This document shows positions 49,480 through 53,067 of a DNA stretch of 53,067 nucleotides, piece by piece (the first letter of the stretch is position 1; each line of letters starts with the position of its first letter). This DNA is from Coriobacteriales bacterium (GTDB lineage: Bacteria; Actinomycetota; Coriobacteriia; Coriobacteriales; UBA8131). The notes below the pieces were generated by a model. That model made no database searches. It saw only the letters and a list, made by a program, of their open reading frames with translations, and was not told where the DNA came from. The stretch lies in NCBI GenBank assembly GCA_031264075.1, contig JAISEO010000088.1, forward strand, positions 1 to 53,067, in the 5' to 3' direction. The translations under genes were made by a program, and so were the position numbers.

Positions 49480-52365
49480 ATGCCTCCCATCAAGGCTGCT
49501 GATGCAGAACGCCTCGATACGGAGGTTAATCAGGCTCGCGCGCAACTGCAAGTCCGGCAGGCTGCCGCCGAGAAAAGGGTGCACGAGGAATTCTCTTCGC
49601 GAAGCAGGCATGAGTACGAAGCCCTACGCTCACTTTGCGAGCAATTGGCTCCGCGTGCTGCCTCCCGCAATTGGACGGAGATGGCAACGCAGCTTGCCGC
49701 CCAACCCCAACTCGTAGATTTCGTTGCTGTTGGCGAGGCCAGGCTTTCTGGCACCCATGTTGCGCAGGATGGCATCGCTGGCATCCATGATCCTGCCGGT
49801 ACTGGCGCGGTTGATGGTCTTACCGCTGCAACCAACGGCACAACCTTAGCCGATTCGGAGTCGTGGCCGGCCCTGGTGCCCTTCAATGCCGACAGGGGCC
49901 TGTACCTCAGCGGCGACGCGCGATCTGCGGCCCAGATAGCCCTGGAAGTGGTGTTGCGCATAGTGGCCAGTGTGCCGGAGCGTAATCTCAGCATCCATGT
50001 CTTCGACCCCAGGCTCACGGCGACTTTTGCTCAACTGAGCCCGCTCAGGCAGATGCGTCCCGAATGCTTCCCCATTCCAGAGACCCAGGCTGCTGGCTTT
50101 CGCTCCACTTTGGAAGGCCTTTTGCGCTCGGCCTCACTCTGCGCGGAAAAGGTGTCCGTCTCCGGAGCTGCAAGCCTGTCCGAGCTTTGGGCAGACGATC
50201 CCCTGGCCGACGGCGTGCTCAATATTGTGGTAGTCCTGGATTACCCGTACGCTCTTGACGCGCAGCTGCACAGTTTGCTCAAACGGCTGTCCCAAATGGG
50301 CTCGGCATCCGGCGTGCAGCTCATTGTCCAGGAACTTGCCGGAGTCGAGGCCGCGCGCGATGTGCTGCCCGAGGAGCTGCGTACCATCCACCAGCAGATT
50401 CATTGTGAGCGTGGGACGATCCTCATCACGGGCTATGACACGGCTATCCAGGTAGCGCCTTCCCCGGATTTTACCGACGCGCGCGTCCACGAACTCATTG
50501 CCGCACGCCAGCAGGTGTCCAGCAACCCGGAGTTGCCTGTCATCCCGCTCGAGGAGCTTATTGCCGCAGACATCAGGGAGCCCTGGCAGCATCTCTCCAC
50601 CGACGCGCTCCGCGCCTCCATCGGCCGCAGGGGACGCAGCGAGATGCTCAGCTTTGAGTTCAGGAGCGAGTCGCCTCCCAACGCCAGTGCCCTCATTGGC
50701 GGAGCGGTGGGACAGGGCAAATCGAATCTGCTCATGGACATAGTCTACTCGCTCTGTTGTGCCTATGGGCCCGATGAGTTGGAGTTGCTGCTGCTCGACT
50801 TTAAGCAGGGAGTGGAGTTCAAGCGCTTTGACACAAACAGCAGGGGAGAGAACTGGCTGCCGCATGCCCGGATCCTCTGCCTTGAATCAAATCAGGGCTT
50901 TGGTCTGGCGGTACTCAACTATGTGGACAGGGAGCTCGAGCGCCGTTCCTCGGCCTTCAAGAATGTCGAGTCGCCGGATGGCCAGCTGGGTGTCAGCTCG
51001 CTCAAGGCCTATCGCGAGGCAACCGGCCGCCCTCTGCCCCGTATCCTGCTGGTCATCGACGAGTTCCATCGTATTTTTGATGGCGAGCGCGATAATACTG
51101 ATACTGCCGTCAACCTGCTGGAAAATATCGCCAAACAGGGTCGCACCTACGGCGTGCATCTGATCCTGGCCTCGCAGACGGTTTCCGGCATCACGGCCAT
51201 GGGAGCACGCAAAGACGGTATCTTCGCCCAGTTTCCGGTGCGCCTCAGCCTGAAGAATACCGCTGCCGAAAGCCAGGCCATCCTGTCCATGGGCAACAAG
51301 GCTGCCGCAGAACTGAACTTCAGAGGCGAGATAATCCTCAACCAGAACACCGGCGGCGACCCGGAGAATAGCAATGAGCGAGGGCTTTCGGCCTATGTTG
51401 ACCCTGAAGTCTTTGCCGGAGTTCAGGCACAGCTGTGGCAGAAGGGCCACGATAAGCCGCCACTCATCTTCAACGGTAAGGCCTTTGCGCAGTTTCCTGG
51501 GCACCGTCTTGCTGACCATGTGCGGCAAGATGGTGAGGATGATGCCCTGGAGTTCTGGCTGGGGCAAAGCATCACCATCGCTACAGAAGAGCGGGATGGC
51601 AGGATCCTTGCAACTGACGCTCCCTATCGTCTGCGACTGTCCCGCAACGCCGATCAGGGTGTGGCACTCATCGGCCCGGACGACGAGAACATGCCGGTGG
51701 TTCCCGCTGTGCTTGGTTCCATGCTACGCACCGCTGCGACTTGGCTGAGGGAGCGGAAGGTCAAGGTCATCGTACTCTCCGGAGAAGGGGAGGAGCCCAA
51801 AGGCTCCAGCGCCACCCTCGTCTCGCGCTTGCAAAAGGAGCGCATCGAATATGAGTTCATCCCCAGAAGTGAGGCCCGAAGCTGGTTATTGGGCCCCGTG
51901 CGAACCCGCCTGAGCCTCGCAGATCCAGGGCAGGCCAGTGCCAGCACCCAAGCGCAGCTGATAATCGCTCTGGGCCTGCAACGTATCGTTGGTTTGGACG
52001 AGGAGTTCACCGAGGGCGAAGGCTTCGCGGCACCGCGCTACAGCGGACGCTCGGTGCTACAGGATCTCGCCTCGCGCGGTGCCATCAATGACCTGTTCTT
52101 CATCGGCTGGTGGCATAATCTGCGTGCAGCCGAAACCGACATGGGCATGAAGCGTACGGCGCTCTCGGTGTACATCACGGTCATGGCGGGCCTTGAGGAT
52201 CTCAAGTCTCTGGTAGGCGCGCGCGTGCAACGCATCGATGGTCGTCCGCGTATCGGGGTCTATGACCGTAATGGCTCCGGCGGGCTCGTTGAGGTTATTC
52301 CCTATGCTCTGCCTGCCGATTCGAGCGATTCAGGCAACGCATCAGAATCAAGGGAGGGGCAGTGA
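49480..52365 (+). CDS. FtsK/SpoIIIE-like P-loop ATPase with N-terminal coiled coil
   Basis: Walker A IGGAVGQGKSNLL, Walker B RILLVIDEFHRIF, VHLILASQTVSGI; frame is open upstream to 49246 but no start codon precedes ATG 49480. Confidence 0.85.
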   Translation: MPPIKAADAERLDTEVNQARAQLQVRQAAAEKRVHEEFSSRSRHEYEALRSLCEQLAPRAASRNWTEMATQLAAQPQLVDFVAVGEARLSGTHVAQDGIAGIHDPAGTGAVDGLTAATNGTTLADSESWPALVPFNADRGLYLSGDARSAAQIALEVVLRIVASVPERNLSIHVFDPRLTATFAQLSPLRQMRPECFPIPETQAAGFRSTLEGLLRSASLCAEKVSVSGAASLSELWADDPLADGVLNIVVVLDYPYALDAQLHSLLKRLSQMGSASGVQLIVQELAGVEAARDVLPEELRTIHQQIHCERGTILITGYDTAIQVAPSPDFTDARVHELIAARQQVSSNPELPVIPLEELIAADIREPWQHLSTDALRASIGRRGRSEMLSFEFRSESPPNASALIGGAVGQGKSNLLMDIVYSLCCAYGPDELELLLLDFKQGVEFKRFDTNSRGENWLPHARILCLESNQGFGLAVLNYVDRELERRSSAFKNVESPDGQLGVSSLKAYREATGRPLPRILLVIDEFHRIFDGERDNTDTAVNLLENIAKQGRTYGVHLILASQTVSGITAMGARKDGIFAQFPVRLSLKNTAAESQAILSMGNKAAAELNFRGEIILNQNTGGDPENSNERGLSAYVDPEVFAGVQAQLWQKGHDKPPLIFNGKAFAQFPGHRLADHVRQDGEDDALEFWLGQSITIATEERDGRILATDAPYRLRLSRNADQGVALIGPDDENMPVVPAVLGSMLRTAATWLRERKVKVIVLSGEGEEPKGSSATLVSRLQKERIEYEFIPRSEARSWLLGPVRTRLSLADPGQASASTQAQLIIALGLQRIVGLDEEFTEGEGFAAPRYSGRSVLQDLASRGAINDLFFIGWWHNLRAAETDMGMKRTALSVYITVMAGLEDLKSLVGARVQRIDGRPRIGVYDRNGSGGLVEVIPYALPADSSDSGNASESREGQ

Positions 52366-52913
52366 TGGTCGGATCGCGCGCCTATGAGGAGTATCTCGAG
52401 GCTCTCAAGGGACGCTTCACAGCACAGGATGAATATGAGCAGGCATTGGACACCGCGAAGAAGAGCGGTCAGGCGGACTATAGCACTGCCGTACGTGAGC
52501 AAAGGCAGCAGAGCGAGAACTGGGAAGAATTCGAGCAGCGTGCAGACAAGCTCAAAAGAAGGCTGACCTCCCTCCAAAGCCGTGCGGGAGTCACGCCGGA
52601 AAATGGCAGCGCTCCGCTGCTTCTGCGCACTAGCAACGATGTGAAGGATACCCTGGGCACGCTCGCAGACGATGTGGCACGCGCAGAGGAGAAGCTGGCC
52701 TGGATACAACGCAACGAGCCCGCTCTCGATACCGTGGTCGGTGTGCAGGCACCCGCACCCGCCCAGGCCCCTCCCGTTTCGCAGGCTTCGTCAGGGGCAA
52801 GCAGCCACCAGACAAAGAAGAGTGGCTGTGTGGGATCGGTGTTGCTACTGGGCGGGCTGGGTCTCCTGCTTACCGTCGTAAGCATAGCTGTCGTTGGCGT
52901 ACTCATAAGTTAA
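52362..52913 (+). CDS. Coiled-coil protein with C-terminal transmembrane anchor
   Basis: 183 aa; charged helical N-terminus, Pro/Ala linker, C-term GCVGSVLLLGGLGLLLTVVSIAVVGVLIS; 4-bp overlap with ATPase gene. Confidence 0.75.
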   Translation: MMVGSRAYEEYLEALKGRFTAQDEYEQALDTAKKSGQADYSTAVREQRQQSENWEEFEQRADKLKRRLTSLQSRAGVTPENGSAPLLLRTSNDVKDTLGTLADDVARAEEKLAWIQRNEPALDTVVGVQAPAPAQAPPVSQASSGASSHQTKKSGCVGSVLLLGGLGLLLTVVSIAVVGVLIS

Positions 52914-52938
52914 AGGAGAGGTACAGAAGGGATGCAGG

Positions 52939-53067
52939 ATGGCAGATGAATTCAGGATTTTGAATCGCAATAGCACGAGCACTGGCCAGCAGCTTGGACA
53001 GATAGCGCCCCAGATCATAGATACCAGCAAGAGCACTATTACTGCCGACAAGCACCAGAAGAAGATG
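52939..53067 (+). CDS. Hypothetical protein, truncated by the window edge
   Basis: MADEFRILNRNSTSTGQQLGQIAPQIIDTSKSTITADKHQKKM..., open to the edge; 25 bp after previous stop. Confidence 0.6.
   Translation, partial: MADEFRILNRNSTSTGQQLGQIAPQIIDTSKSTITADKHQKKM

Overview
The window looks like chromosome from a high-GC anaerobic actinobacterium, probably Coriobacteriia/Eggerthellaceae-like (inferred from gene content only). Housekeeping and respiratory blocks: cydABDC; a molybdopterin (DMSO-reductase-family) oxidoreductase with Fe-S subunit, TorD chaperone and a divergent NrfD; a giant BadF/BcrAD-type activator ATPase, DUF2284 and corrinoid protein; a polyferredoxin; enolase, polyprenyl synthetase and flavin reductase. 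Accessory content: three secreted proteins with cell-wall-binding repeat 2 domains, a repetitive BspA-like surface protein, and many toxin-antitoxin-type genes (HipBA, two Fic proteins, MNT/HEPN, MazEF, a lone DUF1902 ORF and a Hol_Tox-like sORF). The most exciting signal is a two-locus invertible-promoter system. Near-identical ~155-bp segments flanked by the perfect palindrome CCAAAACCTATAGGTTTTGG sit upstream of two paralogous surface-protein genes in OPPOSITE orientations, with breakpoints at the palindrome centres, and a serine recombinase gene lies just downstream of the second one. A second candidate phase-variable locus is a 17-nt poly-G tract that puts a plausible start out of frame with an uncharacterised FtsK/SpoIIIE ATPase module at the right edge; loss of one G (or gain of two) would restore the frame. 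No tRNA, rRNA or CRISPR was recognised. All family names are from reading translations, not database searches.
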